The notes beneath the pieces are model-generated. The model worked only from the letters and a program-made list of their open reading frames with translations, made no database searches and had not been told where the DNA came from. Shown here piece by piece: positions 35,201-49,900 of a stretch of 64,000 nucleotides of DNA (positions are counted from its first letter, which is position 1; every line of letters begins with the position of its first letter). The stretch comes from Buxus sempervirens (Eukaryota; Streptophyta; Magnoliopsida; Buxales; Buxaceae), in assembly GCA_947561395.2 (NCBI GenBank), contig OX387187.1, positions 37,677,829 to 37,741,828 on the forward strand, read 5' to 3'. The position numbers were made by a program, and so were the translations under genes.

Positions 35201-38200
35201 GGTGGAGGAAGATGACCCATATATCTATATGCATGGAATAAACTACCACTCTACCTGGTGCATCATAGAAACTATACAAATAAGGGTTCATTGAGAAGAG
35301 CCCATATGTATTAGATCTTTGCATCTATGATCTAATATATCCGTATGAATTGTAGTTATTGGTATCAAATGTCTCTATTCCGCTAGGCTGTTGAGGATAG
35401 TAGTATGGATAATCTCCCTAGCCCTTTTGTGGATAATGCCCCCTTTAAGATGTACTGAATTATTCAATATCCAAAGATCCAAGGCTTTGTGCTACGGAGG
35501 GCGACACGGCTACTATTATTAGATGGATGCATAGTGTCAACATTGGGTCTTGGAGGTTCTCAAATGTCATCAACAGAGCTATAGCCATGGCGTAAGAGCT
35601 GAATGCCTCGTTCAGTCATGTGCTTAGATGCTACTATTATTAGATGGATGCATGGAGTTGACATGGGGTCTTGGAGGTTCTCACACATCATCAACAGAGC
35701 TATAGCCATGGCATAAGAGCTGAATGCCTCGTTTAGTCATGTGCTTAGATGCTACATTATTAGACGGATGCATAGAGTCGACATTGGGTCTTGGAGGTTC
35801 TCACATGTCATCAACAGAGCTATAGCCATGGCATAAGAGTTGAATGCCTCGTTCAGTCATGTGTTTAGAGATGCTAATGTAGTTGTAGATTGGTTAGCAA
35901 ATTATGGTGATGTGAGACTAGACTTATTTGTAGGGACTCTATGTGAGGAGTTTGTGGAGTTGTGTGAAGACTAGAGCTTCAGGGATTATGGGAAGTGGGG
36001 TCCTATCCTTTTTTTTTTGGTTGGTAAAAGTGGGGTCCTATCTTGATTGATAATGTTTTTCTGCTTTCTAAGTGGGGTTATGAGGTTATCCCACTTAACT
36101 TTATCGCCTATCTACCTTTACCCTTCTCTATTTAATATATCTCATTATTCATCAAAGGAGAAAAAAAAAAAAAAAGAAAGGAAAAGAAGAAGAAGACTGG
36201 CTACTTACATTTTTCTTACTTCATGAATACATTGCCAGACTCTCTTCGCATTGCCAAGGAATCCTCCTAATTGTGTGCTGAGTTGTGCATGTATTAGAAA
36301 GAAAGTCATTTAATCCGCTAGCATCCTAGCCAACTTTTTACAATTTGAGAGACTCTATGATGCTAGAATATTTTCTTCGTCTAAATTAATGATAGCTGAC
36401 GTGTTTCCTTCTATGTTCGACTTGTTTTTTTTTTGATGAGTAATGATAGTAAATTACACTTACCTCCCTTGAGGTATGCTATAATTGCACTTACCTCCCT
36501 TGAGGTTTCTGAAATAACACTTTCCCCCCTTGAGATTTGTGTATGGGTCAAAATAACACTCTTTCATTGAAGTTTCCATCAAAACAGAAGTGGTAGTTAG
36601 TAAACTAATTTTAACTGGACAAGATTACCCCCATTTAAGTTAAATGATAGTTATGCCTTAGGCCATTAAAATTTTTGTTCTCATCTTTATGAAGGGGTAA
36701 TCTTGTCTTGTCCAGTTAAAATTATTTTACTATCACTACTGTTTTGATGGAAACTTCAATGAAAGAGTGTTATTTTGACCCATACACAAATCTCAAGGGG
36801 GGAAAGTGTTATTTCAGAAACCTCAAGGGAGGTAAGTGTAATTATAGCATACTTCAGGGGAGGTAAGTGTAATTTACCCTAAATTTTATAAATATAAAGA
36901 GATGGAATCTACATCAATTCTCTACATGAACTGTCCAGCCCAATGACAAATCTCCACCAAAATACATAATCCACTCAATGAAATACAAACCTAAACGACC
37001 ATCCTCCATCGATATGGCCCCCAAGGAACAACTATAACAAACATGAGCAAATTATGATCAACTTGTTTATCTATAAATTCCTTCCCTACATTGTGCCAAA
37101 CAGAACCATTATGCTTTTTCACTCGTATAGCAAAATCTATTCGATTGGTCCTGAATACTAGTATGGGATACATAATTTGCTCATGTTAAAAAATGTGCAT
37201 CTGTTGAAAGTTAATTAAAGAAGTAAAATATAAAAACCATGTGGAGTTGCATTACAAAATACCTGAATGTGGGGTGCATTATGGTGGGGATGCGACTTTC
37301 CAATCCTTCAATACCGTATAATTTGTATTCATAGGCACAAACTCCTTCAAAGCTCTAGTTGTATTGAGATTTTAAATGGATTCAACACCTCAGCAGATGC
37401 AAAGATAGAGACTGGATTTGAGTCAAATCGCATGCACACAAAACACACACAGGGAAAAAAGGGGGAAAAATATACTTGGAGTCTTTTTATGGTTGTTGAA
37501 TATTTAAGCAGTTGCAATGAAAACGAAGGATGAAAAAGAAAGATCAAAGAACTTTGTGCATACATTTTATGTGGTTTGACTTTGTTGTGGTTACATCTAC
37601 AGGAGAGAAGATTTCCACTATATTGCAAAATGAATAGGTTAGAACCTATTATCTTCAATAGTTCAATCTCCTATTAGAATTATAGTCTAGTTCATTAAAG
37701 GAAATTCCAAATAAAAATATGAGCCAGAGATCCCTCGTCCTTTGGAATTAGATAAAACTATAAACCACACTCGTGGATTGACAGGTACAGGAACTCTTTA
37801 TGGGCTTTATGAAGTATGCTATCTGTTATAGTTTCTTTCAGACTCTGAATTAATTATTTCATTAGGAAGGCACGTTGCAAATATATAATATAATTTTGGT
37901 AAGATCATACAAAATTTAAGTTTTTGTGCCCTAGTGAGAGTGTTAAAAAAAAGAAAAAGAAAAAAAATAGTTGTGATTACAAAAAGTGGATAGAAGGATC
38001 CCATCAAAGTTATAACCCTTACATGGAAGTCAGATTTATTTAAGTCAGTTAGATGAATCACAAATTCATTCTCCAAATTTCAGTCAGCTTGTAATTTCCA
38101 AATAGCTGTATCATACTAGTAGTCTCAGAATAAAAATATAAGAATTTTAAATCTGGAAGTTCAGTATGCTGCTGTTAATATTCTTGAAAGTGTTTCTGTG

Positions 38201-41200
38201 ACGAAGTGCTTCATGACTACTTTTTTCTTGATTTCTTGTAGTCTGTGGAACTTGAGCGATTGGCTCTTTACTTGGATTCTGATATTTTCCCATGGGATGT
38301 GGGCAAACCATGGGAGGATTTACTTCCTTCAGAGTGGAGTCAGGTATGAGACTGCTATTTCTTCCCATATATGAGAAGCTGTGACATTCACATTTCCAAT
38401 TTGTGAGCCAGAGCTTGATTCAAATTCAACTTTGAGCCTTAGGTCTTTGAATTTGGTAGCAATGAGAAAAACCAGGCTGCTTATATCGAAAAACAGAAGC
38501 ATTGTTACATTTTGAAACCAGTTACGGGAAATGCAAGGTACTCAAAGCGGCGACCAGATGAATGTTCGAGTAAGAGCCAACCTCTACAAAAAGCAGCAGT
38601 GAAGTTGGATGATGTGACACTTTCTTTATCAAAGGTTTACCTCTGATGATGTTTTCCGTTTTGAGTTCTTGGAACTTGTCAGTTGTCATTGATTTTGATT
38701 AAGTTTTCTTGTGAAGGATGGATATCGGGACATTCTGAAACTAGCTGATAATTTTGCTGCCTTCAATAAGCGCCTAAGATACGCTCATTACCGCCCACTT
38801 GTCCCTGTAAAATCTTGTCCTAAGTCATGGTGGGAGTATGCATACAGAGCTGTATCTGATGAGCTGAAGAAAGCTAGGTAAACTAATTTATCAAAGTTTC
38901 TCCCGGTTTCTTTATTTTTCCTTTTCTCCTCTCTGCTATTATTTTTTGCCGTGAGATTGGATTTGTATCTAGAAAAATGTGTGGCTGGGTCTGGGCAAAC
39001 CCTATGACTTTGGGCTTCAACGTTATGATCTGTCTTGTTCCAGGTCCAGTCTAAAATCTATATAATTTTAGTTTCATAGTTCGAATCATGATATTTAAAA
39101 ATATTAGCCTCACCCACTTCTCATGCATAGCAGATGCAACTGTTGACTTGTGATGTGGTTCCAGACATATACTATTTTTTTCTTTAAATTTTTTTGTTTT
39201 ATGGTGCCAACGCATTCTGAAAATATTTTTTTTCCCAATAGATTGGGATGGAGGAATGGAATTGCTATAGCTAACTGCAACTTCTTGGTATAAAGGATTG
39301 GTTCTTGTTGTAGGGTGAAACTATGTGGCAAAAAAGATTGGGGAAATTATGTGTGTGTACACACATAAACACAAACATGCAAACATACACAAACGCACAC
39401 ACACACACACACCCACACACATATATATACATATACATGTATACATTATGTGTATGTGTGTGTTTTTTTTATAGGTGTAGGTTTGTTGGTTGGTTGGGTT
39501 GTGCTGTCTTCTTTCTTGGCTCAACCCATTCCTTGCTTAGGACTAAATAAAAAACCAAACCTGGGCCAAATAGCCTCATGTTCTTTTATGCGTTGCCTAA
39601 GGTTGGCATGTTTTTATGCCTTGAAAATTGAGCTAGGCAGGCCACTAGTTCTACTGCCAGTTTATTAACAAATTGAGGGTGATGAGATGATGCAGCTGTT
39701 CAGAGCATTTTAATATTTGATCTTTTAACATGCTGCTAAAGCTGATTTTCCATGATACAGATACATTTTGTACCTGTTTTGGGTGCTAATACATGTAGAT
39801 ATCATATGCATTTTGACTGTCATATCTTATGATGTAGCGACTTGATGAAGAAGGGTTTGCTTTTCGAATTTGGTCACATGGACGTATCATAAGGACTATA
39901 ACCTGGTTAGGTTTTACTTAAGTAGGGTCCCTCAAGGGAGGTGTAGTGGACCAGCAGTATATCTAACCTTTGGCATTTTGTGTGAAGTGGTTATTTTAAA
40001 TTTGATCTAGCATTTTCTTGTTGGCAGCCTGACGTTTTTACCATCACATTAAGTTCTGTTCCCTATTCACTTGGATGTATCATCATTTATTAAAGTTGAA
40101 ATATGGTTTTCACATAAACAAGATATTTGTAATCAATTATATATTCATATTATTTATAGGATATTTCCAGTTTACCCTTTTGAGGTTTCCAACAATCTCA
40201 ATTCCTCCCCCCCTCCCCCCTTCCTTAGGTTTCTAAAATACTATTTTACCACCTTGAGGTTTTCAGTATGTAACAAGCACCCCCTTTAGAGGTTTGGTCT
40301 TTAAAATCATAACTAAGAAAATGTTAATTGACAAATTTGCCCCGTTATGATTTACTTTTAATAGTAAAAAGCTTTATTTATACCTTGGCTAAAATGTCCT
40401 CATGGCATATGTGAACCGATCTAGTTTTTTTAATTTGAGCCAATGTTGTAAACATTGAACCAACCCACTAAAGGATAATCTTGGTATTTAATTTAAATAA
40501 TCAGAATAGAGGTGGCAAAATTGTCTATAAAAATTTTATCTGTTGCCATCTCATCAATGCAATTAAAATTTTAATGGTCAAACCTCTAGAAGGGGGAGAT
40601 TGTTACACATAGAAAACTTCAAGGTGGTAAACTGGTATTTCAAAAACCTTAAGGGGGAAGTGGGATTGTATAAACTGTAATCACCCCTTATTTATAATTT
40701 TATATTCAATATTGAGAATATTTAATCAGTGAAGATATCATTTATAAACGTAGAAAGCAATATTTTTATTGTGGTTTTGGCTGGATTAGTCAGTTGAGTC
40801 ACATCTGGCAACTATGAATATATTCATAATCAAGATTTCAGAATCTTATACAAGCCAGTTGGACTTTGGATTAACTTAGCCAACAACTAAAATCAAGATT
40901 TTTGTATATATGCTTCATTACTGGTCAGGTGGAGCGGTCTTTTCTTTTCTTCTCGCGGAGTGGTGGGGTTACTCTAGATATATAGGCTCTATTTGTTGTA
41001 CCACTATACTAACTTTGTTTTTGTTTTTTTGATCTCTCTCTCTCTCTCTCTCTCTCTCCCTCTCTCTATGTATGTAGATATATAGATAGATAGATATGCT
41101 TCATTACTGATCCAAAAAAAAAAAAAAAATTCAAGATTTAAGAATCTTGAGTGAGAGTCAGAATCCATATTATAAAAGCCCGACCACATGCCTGTTTGGA

Positions 41201-43939
41201 CCAGGGTAGAATCTAGTTTGAGTTGCAGTTGTAAGCTTCCTAAAAGTCTTTGATTCAGCATTAACCGGTGTCTAAAGCACTATGAGTTTCTCTTAGGGAT
41301 TCACGCTAACTTCCAGATCACTAGATCTAACTTTTAAATTGCTAGAATTGAGCTTTCCTTTCTGAGTAAAAGTTCCAAACTCTTTTGCATATTTTTAATG
41401 TGGTCTTCATTCACGTGCACTATGTGGACCATTTTTACCTGTGTACATCTCTGAAACTTGTCTAAAACATTGTATGCTGCTTGTGTGATTTTTTCAGTGT
41501 GATATTAAATTTGCTTAACCTTGGGCAGATAACCTTCAATTTAATATCTAAAATGCACATACATAATCTTTCACAGTGGACTATTTTTATTTTGAACATG
41601 CTTTAGGAGTATCCAACTTTTTTTTTTGCAGTGGGAAATTATCGTGGGAGCAGGTCTTGAAGTATGGAAGCTTGCGTAAAAAATATATAACTCTTTATGC
41701 TTCATTTCTAAAATCTGATCCCAGCCGGATGGCAGTTGATGACAATCCTGAAATTGAGGAACTAGATCGTGGACTTGATATTGAAGTCATTCTTCAGTGG
41801 AGGTATTAGCTGTTTTTAGACTTCGAAAATGTTGCTTATGATTAATCAATTCTAACTATAAGTTTGTCAGGTAGAGCATTATTGGTTATCTAGTTTGGTT
41901 ACTTTGGTATGAGTTGCTTTTGAGTTTATGGTTGGTTTCTCAGCTGCTTTATGATGAATGATATTGGGGGAATATGATTCAAAATTTTTTTCTATATTTG
42001 ATCTGAGTATTTGGAGTCCTTTTTTGCACAATGAGTTAAGAGGTTCCATTGCTTATACTGTTGTCATCGTGGCTTCAGTCTGGTAATTCTGTTGTCTGTT
42101 CTTAGAAATGAATGGCCAGAAATCTTGGTGCAGTATTGATTGGTGGTCTGTTTTGGGTATTGAATTAAATTTTCAGCTTCCAACTTTGTGAGTGGGGAAA
42201 TTTGTTTTGGGAATATGAGTGACAGTTACACTTACGCATTTATGATTCCTATGTGGATCAAATTGTTAATGACTTAATTTAAATTTACTGAATCCTAGTG
42301 TTTATGCAGGATGCTCGCTCATAAATTTGTGGAGAAGTCAATGGAATCGGATCCTCATCTGAAAGAACAGAAGCCGAAGAAATCGTGGTGGTCATTTGGA
42401 TGGTTGATAATTTTACATTTATGTTGAACTTTTGTGCTTATATGATTAGCACTTGGTGGTTGGTGATTATTTAGTTTTTATTTACAAAATATTCTTTCCT
42501 CCAGGACTGGTGAACCTGTCAAGGATGAAAGTGAGTCCTTTAGTTTCACTGATGAGGACTGGGAGCAATTAAATAAGATCATTGGTTACAAAGAAGGTGA
42601 TGATAAATCGCTAATAAACAATGAAAAGGAGGATGTGCTGCATTCCTTGTTGGAGGTCCAAATTGAAAGAAATGCTTCAAGGCTTGTTGCCAAAGATCAG
42701 GAGTGTCTTGCTGAATTGTCTTGTGAAGGTCTTGATTGTTCCGTAAAGCTTTATTCAGAGGCAAAAGTTTTTGACTTGAAGCTAGGATCGTATCGTTTGT
42801 CGTCACCAAGTGGTCTTCTTGCACAGGTTAGAATCTCCTTTGAATGCATGTTGGTTCTTTTGCCTCTGATAGCCTCTCCAACTTTCTCTTGAGATGTTAA
42901 TTTATTTGGGTAATGTCTGTCGTTTAACTCAGTGTTTTTGTAACTTCTTTATGCAGAGTGCAGCTACTTATGATTCTTTAGTTGGTATCTTCTACTACAA
43001 GCCGTTTGATGCTAAAGTGGACTGGAGTATGGTTGCAAAAGCGTCTCCATGCTACATGACTGTATGCTATCACCCTATGGTTTTACGCAAGGTTTTAGAT
43101 ATTTGTATCATTGGGTATATCATTTCCTCCAAAACAAGGATTTTCTGAGGAAGATATTAGTACTAATAAAAGTTGGAGAAACGAAGGGAGCATTGGAAAA
43201 GAGTTGAAAACTTGAATGGTATTTTGTGGAATATTGAGCTAGGAATGTTTAGACTTGGGGGGTGTGTGTGTGTGTCTGTCTCAAAACACTTATATGCAAA
43301 AATGAATTTATATATAAAAGCCCATGACATTAAACAAGTATGGTATCTATATGCATACATTGTTATTGGAAATTAATAAAGAATTCCTGTAATTTTATTT
43401 CCAGTAAAGTTTGGTAGATTATTTAGTACAAGTCACAGATATATTTAGAGGTTGTAACCATGTAATTCATAGTAAAAGGACCATAATCTGGTGTAGGTCC
43501 GACTGAAGTAGGAGTCAATTTCTAACATCTGACACATTTCATGCGAAGTGGCTGTACTTAGTCATGAACCCATATTCTTAATGTGAAATCTCCATGACTT
43601 TACCATCACATCAAGTGATCATCCCTAACCATGTGAATGTGATCCATTGTGATTGTGTAAATTGGAGATGTTTGTATGCTGTGATTATGACTTAGACCAG
43701 GTGTAATCTTAATTAGACAGTGGTCAATGCCGCTTCAGTCAAGTTATTTGATTCCTTGAGTACCAATCAAACAGAAAAGAAAGCATAATTCCGAGATTGT
43801 TAGGGATTGGCATAGTTGTTCTCTCTCATCTCTTCAGTAGTATAGGATCTTCGGTGCTCCCATTTCTCATGCGTCCACTATTTTAGATTGTATTCTCTCT
43901 TTGCTCTATTTATAATATATTCTTCATTACTCATCAAAA

Positions 43940-43971
<32 letters not shown>

Positions 43972-46900
43972 AGAAAAAAAAAGAAAAGAAAAGAAAAGAA
44001 AGCATAATTAATTGTCGCTTTTTTGCTTCTAGGATTCTATTGGTCATATTGGCAACAAATGTTAAATTGCCTCTCATTCATTTTAAGATGCTTCCTACTA
44101 TCCTTTCGGGACTTGATTAGCAGCGAAAATATAAAAACGAACAATAAATGTTCAATTGAAGAGAGTATAGAAAAGATGTCTTTTAGATTTGTTTCCTTTT
44201 TTTAAATATTTTTTTCGTGCAATAAAACATCAACAAAATGACTTATCCCAAATGATTTCTTAAAAATTTATTTTTGATTTGCAAAATATTTATATTTCTA
44301 ACAAGATTTAAATTATAGTACCTAATATTTGGTTGCTACATTCACATTTCAAATTTAGATTTTGTTTTTTTTTATATTTGCTTTAGACACACACACACAC
44401 TGATATAAAAATAAAAATCTATACACACATAGCAACCCCCCCCCACCAAAAAAAAAAAAACACCCACATGCACACCTATGTATGGATAATATATATGTAT
44501 TTATATATGTATGTGGATGTGTAATTAAAAAAATTTCGCCGAGGAGGTCTACCATTATGTTAATCTTCTTCGTTAGACAATTGATGGGGTGTAGAAAAGA
44601 AAAGAGACATTAAAATGGTTTTCATTGACCTAGAAAAAGCATATGGTAGAATCTGAAGGGCGTTAATTTGGTGGGTATTGGACAAAAAATGAGTCCAGAT
44701 AAGGTATCTTGAAGTTAATTAAAGGCATGTATCTGGGAGCCCTAACTAGGGTGAGAGCTGTGGGTTGTGAGACAATTAGGTTTCCTGTGAAAATAAGTTT
44801 ACATAGAAGGTCAGATATGAACCCTATTATTATTATTATTTTGAATAGAGCAAGTTGGTGTATTTTTTTTCTGATGATGTAGTTGGTGGACCAAACTAGG
44901 GAGCGAGTTACTGTATGGAGTGTGAACTTCGTGTAAATATACAGTAGAGGTGAAGCAACATTAGGAATTAGAACTGGATGATTCTTGAAGTAATCAGTTT
45001 CATTATCTTGGGTTGATTACTCAAAAGTGTGGGATATTGATGATGATGATGCATAAATAACAAGATCTAGATGGTTTATGTTAGGCATGTTTGTGGTTTC
45101 ATGCGATCAACTTGCCCCACTCAAACTAGAAGGAAAATTTTTCAAGAGGATTACTAGCCGATTATGATGTATGTATGAGAATGTTGGGCCATGAGATAGC
45201 ATAATTTTTTCTAGGATGAGTATTGCTGAGATATTGATGTTAAGATGGATGTATGGAAGACTAAATGATAACCAATGAATATAGTCGAAGGTGGTTAGAT
45301 TTTGGCCAAATCGATGGTAAAAGAAAGGAAGGTAACTTAAGACGGTTTGGGCATGTAAAGCCAAGAAGTGCAGAAGCAGCTTTGAGAAAATGTGAGAGTA
45401 TTTATGAAAGATCTGAGAGGAAAAGGTGAAGACCAAAAAAACAAAGATTGAGTTAGAAATGACTTAAATTCTCGTAACATTACTGAAGATATAAGGGTTT
45501 AAGCAATATAATTCTCGTTGTTAACTCCAAGTTGGGATAAGGCATTTGGTTTTTGAAAAAATAATCTTGATAGTCAATTCATAGATTGGCCTTCCACACA
45601 ATACATGTAATGTATTATGATACATATAAAGGTGTAAATCTAAAACAATTGGTTTCTGTAAGTTCTTGGCATTCTTGAAGTCCTAAAAAGCGCAACTATA
45701 TGAAATGATTATCAGATACCCAATTTGTCCTACATTTCAATGGCATTTTGTGCTCAATAAAATTTTTGGATGTTTTTTTTGATGAATAATGAAAATGTGA
45801 AGTATATATTATGTGAGTATAGAGTATAGAAGATGAAGTATACAAATGTAAAACCAAAAGATCACTCTACAAACACCTCAAAACCCTCAAATAAGCCCAA
45901 AAAACAGCACCCCTGATGACCCACTATACAAAACGAAATGCTATATAACCCCAACCAAAACTATTAACGCACAAGCTGAACAAGCAATTCAGCTTGATAC
46001 CACCACCGAGAGGCACTCCCTCTCTCCTCCTCACCTAACTCATACCTGATACCCTCCCTCTCACCAAACCATCCTCCACACAAATAGACGAAAAACACTA
46101 TTTTTTCCACTCCTTCACAATCTCTGAAGGCCATAACCCCTGAAATTCAGGAAGAACCGCAGCCCACGATGCTACAGCAATCATTATGGAGTCAAAAACC
46201 TGATCCATTGATACCCTGATATCCCTGAAAATCCTACTATTATGCTCCATCCAAATGATCCAAACAACTGCATGGAACAGCATATCATACAACAATTTTC
46301 CCCTCCTTCCCAGGCCCGTGATTCTCCACTGATTAAACCATGCCTCAAAAGTGTCTGGAAACACCCAAGGAACATCAATAATGTCAAACAACCGCCTCCA
46401 GATAATACCAGCGAAACGACAATGAAGAAAGAGGTGATCAATACTCTCTCCTTGCTCCATACACATGAAGCAAACATGTGGGGATAAAATGCACCCTTTC
46501 CATCTTTGGATGTTGGCGCCCTGGACTTCATAATTACACAACACACCAATTGGCTTCACTTGTTTCTTGAATTTTATGAAACAAGAGCATTGAATTAATT
46601 TGCAAATCAAGAAGAGAAACTTCCTAATTGGACAGTTATTTAAAATTCAGTTTGAAAAAATAAACTGAAAGGAGGAAAAGTTTATGGAGTTTTAGTGCTT
46701 CTGTGTTGGAGCAAGGGAATATCCCTTACTTTGGGTGATATTTTTTTATTAAATCAGAACAATTCTGTGGGGGGATATATTGGGATATATGACAATGTAG
46801 TGTGATATATCCTGGGGATCTTTTGTAAACTTGAGAATTTTCTCTTGATTATATTGGCCATTGGAGAAAATGTATATATCATCTTATCAAGGATGCTATT

Positions 46901-49900
46901 GTGAATTACTGATATATTTACCACCATGAATTTTGCATATGTTTGTGATTGGTTGTTTTTTAATGATGGTGGAAATTTTTTTTTTGGGGCAGTATCTGAG
47001 GGATTCCATTGAACAAATTACCAAATTTTTTGATATTGGTTCTGCTGTTAGTCAGACCATGGCTTTGGAAACTGCAGCTGCTGTACAGGTGTTTTTTGAT
47101 TAAATTTTCTTTGAATAATTGATTTTTGCTGTTGTAAAATGGATTAACTGAGGATGGGCTATTTCATTCCAAAGATGACAATTAATGATGTCAAGCGTAC
47201 AGCTCAACAACAAGTGAACAGAGCGTTGAAGGATCATTCCAGGTTTGTTTCAGGCTTGAACTGTAGATTAGCTATATCTGAAGATTTTTTCTTTAATGTT
47301 GTTACCTCGTATTTGAACTCTGCTTCATAAATCCTGAGGTTGAATGTTATCCCATATTGGACCTCTGTTGAATAAGTTCTTCCTAAGATGGCATTTTAAA
47401 AATGTGAGAATTTCTCTGCTGCAGTTCAGTGGGGAGATTCTTTGAGGTCATATTGTATTGTTTGTTTCTGACTGGATCTTGAAAGTTCAAGATGTTTCCT
47501 ATATGGTGGTAATGGTGAGAATGGGTAGAATTCTTCCTTCCATGCTATCCATTCATTTTGCATTTTGCATTGTTGAGTGTATTGTTTTCCAGGCTTGCTC
47601 TGAGGGTAGAGACAAAACAGAGTGCTTTGTAAGTCATTTTGATTCATGGAAGAGAGGATTTGTATTTTATCAGAATGCTTCTTTTGTGAACTTCGAAAAT
47701 CTACTTTGAATCTTTGTGTGCTTAAAATCTCAATGGATTTGATTTGATGATGTCAAATGTTTTAATCAGTTGTATGATTTTCCTCACTATAAAAATGAAT
47801 TTGTTTTTGCTCAAGTCAAATGTTATAATCAGATGTATGTGCTTTCCTTTTCTGGAATGTCTGAAGCTATACTGGAAGAATATGTAAGTTTATTGAGTTA
47901 TACTTGTTCGCTGTCATGGTGATTAAATCAACCATTGTCAAAATTTTTTGTCCAAATCGATGGACACCCCCCCTTTGTTTCTCTTGCATGTGCGAGTTAA
48001 AAAAAGGCTAAAAAAAATGTGCTGAGGAAACATCACCAAGTGAAGCAGCCTGGCGATATCCCCTAGTGAAACGCATTGCTGGGGGAAAAAGTCGAAATTT
48101 CGCAGCACAAAACTATAAACACTGGGTATAAATACTTTGATTGTCGTTGATGCCTGGGTTTCTTATGGGGAATGAATGAAAAGAGCTCCTACAAGGTGCT
48201 AATCCAATTGTCCTAAAAGTGATAGAAACTTCAAATAATTTACTGATAGCTTTCATTCAGTAAATTATGGAAGACTCCTTAGAGAAGTCTGCTTATCCTA
48301 ATTTATGGCTTAAGTTACTGATCTCAACATATTATCCAGTTTAATCTAACTGTGCACATAACTGCAGTAAAATATATAAAATATGGCTGATTAAGTATCT
48401 TTGGTTATCCTTGGGCGCGAGTGCAAAAAAGGGTCATTTTTGCCATCTGATTTAAGAAATTAGCCTTGCGATGAGAAATTATTTGTTTTTTAGGTGGAAG
48501 AATTACTATTTTCAAGTCATCTTTAGTGTACCTCCCAGTTTATTACATATCCCTGTTTAGGGCCTTGAAAATGGTTGTTAGGTGATTGGAAGAATTAATA
48601 GGAACTTTCTTTCGGAAGGGGGCGAGTCAAAGAAAGAGCACTTGATGAGGTGGATTAAGGTGTTAATAGGTATCAGATTAGGAGGTTTGGAATTGGGAAG
48701 CATTTACCTTAAGAACTAAGCTGTATTTGGAAAGTGGCTGCTGGTATTTAGTTATTTCAGATAAATTTGGTGCATAGGGAAATGGAGGGGACTTCAAGTC
48801 TGTGGATAGACCCAATTATGCTAGCTCTTAGAATGCGATTTCGGCCGTCATGCCTATTTCTTGGCCCTTGATTTCCTTTAAACTTCATTCAGGCTCTTGT
48901 CTTGGATTTTGGCATGATGTTTGGTGGCGAAACAATCCCCTATCTCTTCACTTCTCTTGATTATTTTGTATTTGCTTCCTTTTGGACCCTTTATTCTCTG
49001 AAATTCTCTCATTGTCATCTTTAGGTTGTAATTGGGACCTCAAGTTTCGTAGAGATCTCTGCTTGATAGAGTTAGACAATTTGGATTTGCTGCTAGAGGA
49101 GCTTAGTTTCATTGTTTTAAGGCCCTCTCTCCTTGATGTTCGTTGTTGATCCCTTTCATTGGATGGACATTTTTTTCTCAAAGTCTTATTATTTTTTGCA
49201 TTTGTGTCTATCCCCTAGTTTGCCAAACTCTATATTTCCTCTATGGTTTTGGTTATCCAAGACTAAAACCTTTTTTGTGACGAAGAAGTCCAAGCTAACA
49301 GTTATGGCTTAGGAGGAAACAGTTATGCGTGAAATTAGGCAACTTGACATCCTCATCACTAGCAATCTGAATGCTCTGAAGGAGGGTGAGATTGAGGTGC
49401 TCTTTTTCATTACTGGGATATGAAAACTCTTTATCTTCAAATCCAATATGAATACTTGCCAGCCAACCAACTAACAAGCTTGGTGCACTCTTTTATCAGT
49501 TTATCTTTCCTCCCCTTTTTAGAGGAGGGTTACATTTCATCATGTCCCATCTGAGACAGAAGACGTGCATTTTTTGTCTTCATAGTCATAGGACTATAAA
49601 AGCCTTGAATAGAGAATGTGAAGAGGCTAGACAACTGATTGATTTTCTTCCCCATTCCTCATCCTAAATCTAGCATGAAAAATGAAGCCATTGTAAGTTG
49701 TGATAAAATCTGCTGAAAAGTAAACTACTGTGTGGAGGAGACAACCTTCTTTGGGTCTCTATAACTCTTTCGAGATGCATGGTTTTTTTGGACCTTTTTT
49801 ATTGCACAATTTGTCTGGATGAGATCTTTTAATCCACTTTGATTAATTCTTCTTCTTAGGCCTGTAAACTCTTTATCTTATCACTAAGTTGAATTTTTGA

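Larger units (their letters stand above)
25900..38241 (+). other. VPS13 intron 6 (12.3 kb), transposon-filled
   Basis: The 12,342-bp intron lies between exon 6 (...GGALERIQK) and exon 7 ([12 protein letters not shown]). It holds a LINE split by another LINE, a 65-bp LINE tip, a poly-G tract, a LINE remnant with an internal triplication, a 20-nt retro-insertion and a foldback element. Stretches 32.4-33.0, 33.6-35.4 and 36.9-38.2 kb show no gene or recognisable element. At 34.6 kb GGAGGCAAGGTCTTCC-like GC-richer sequence stands out but was not identified. Confidence 0.85.

Noticed and set aside
39321..39550. Short frames on both strands
   Set aside because: They translate (CA)n/(TG)n microsatellite sequence.
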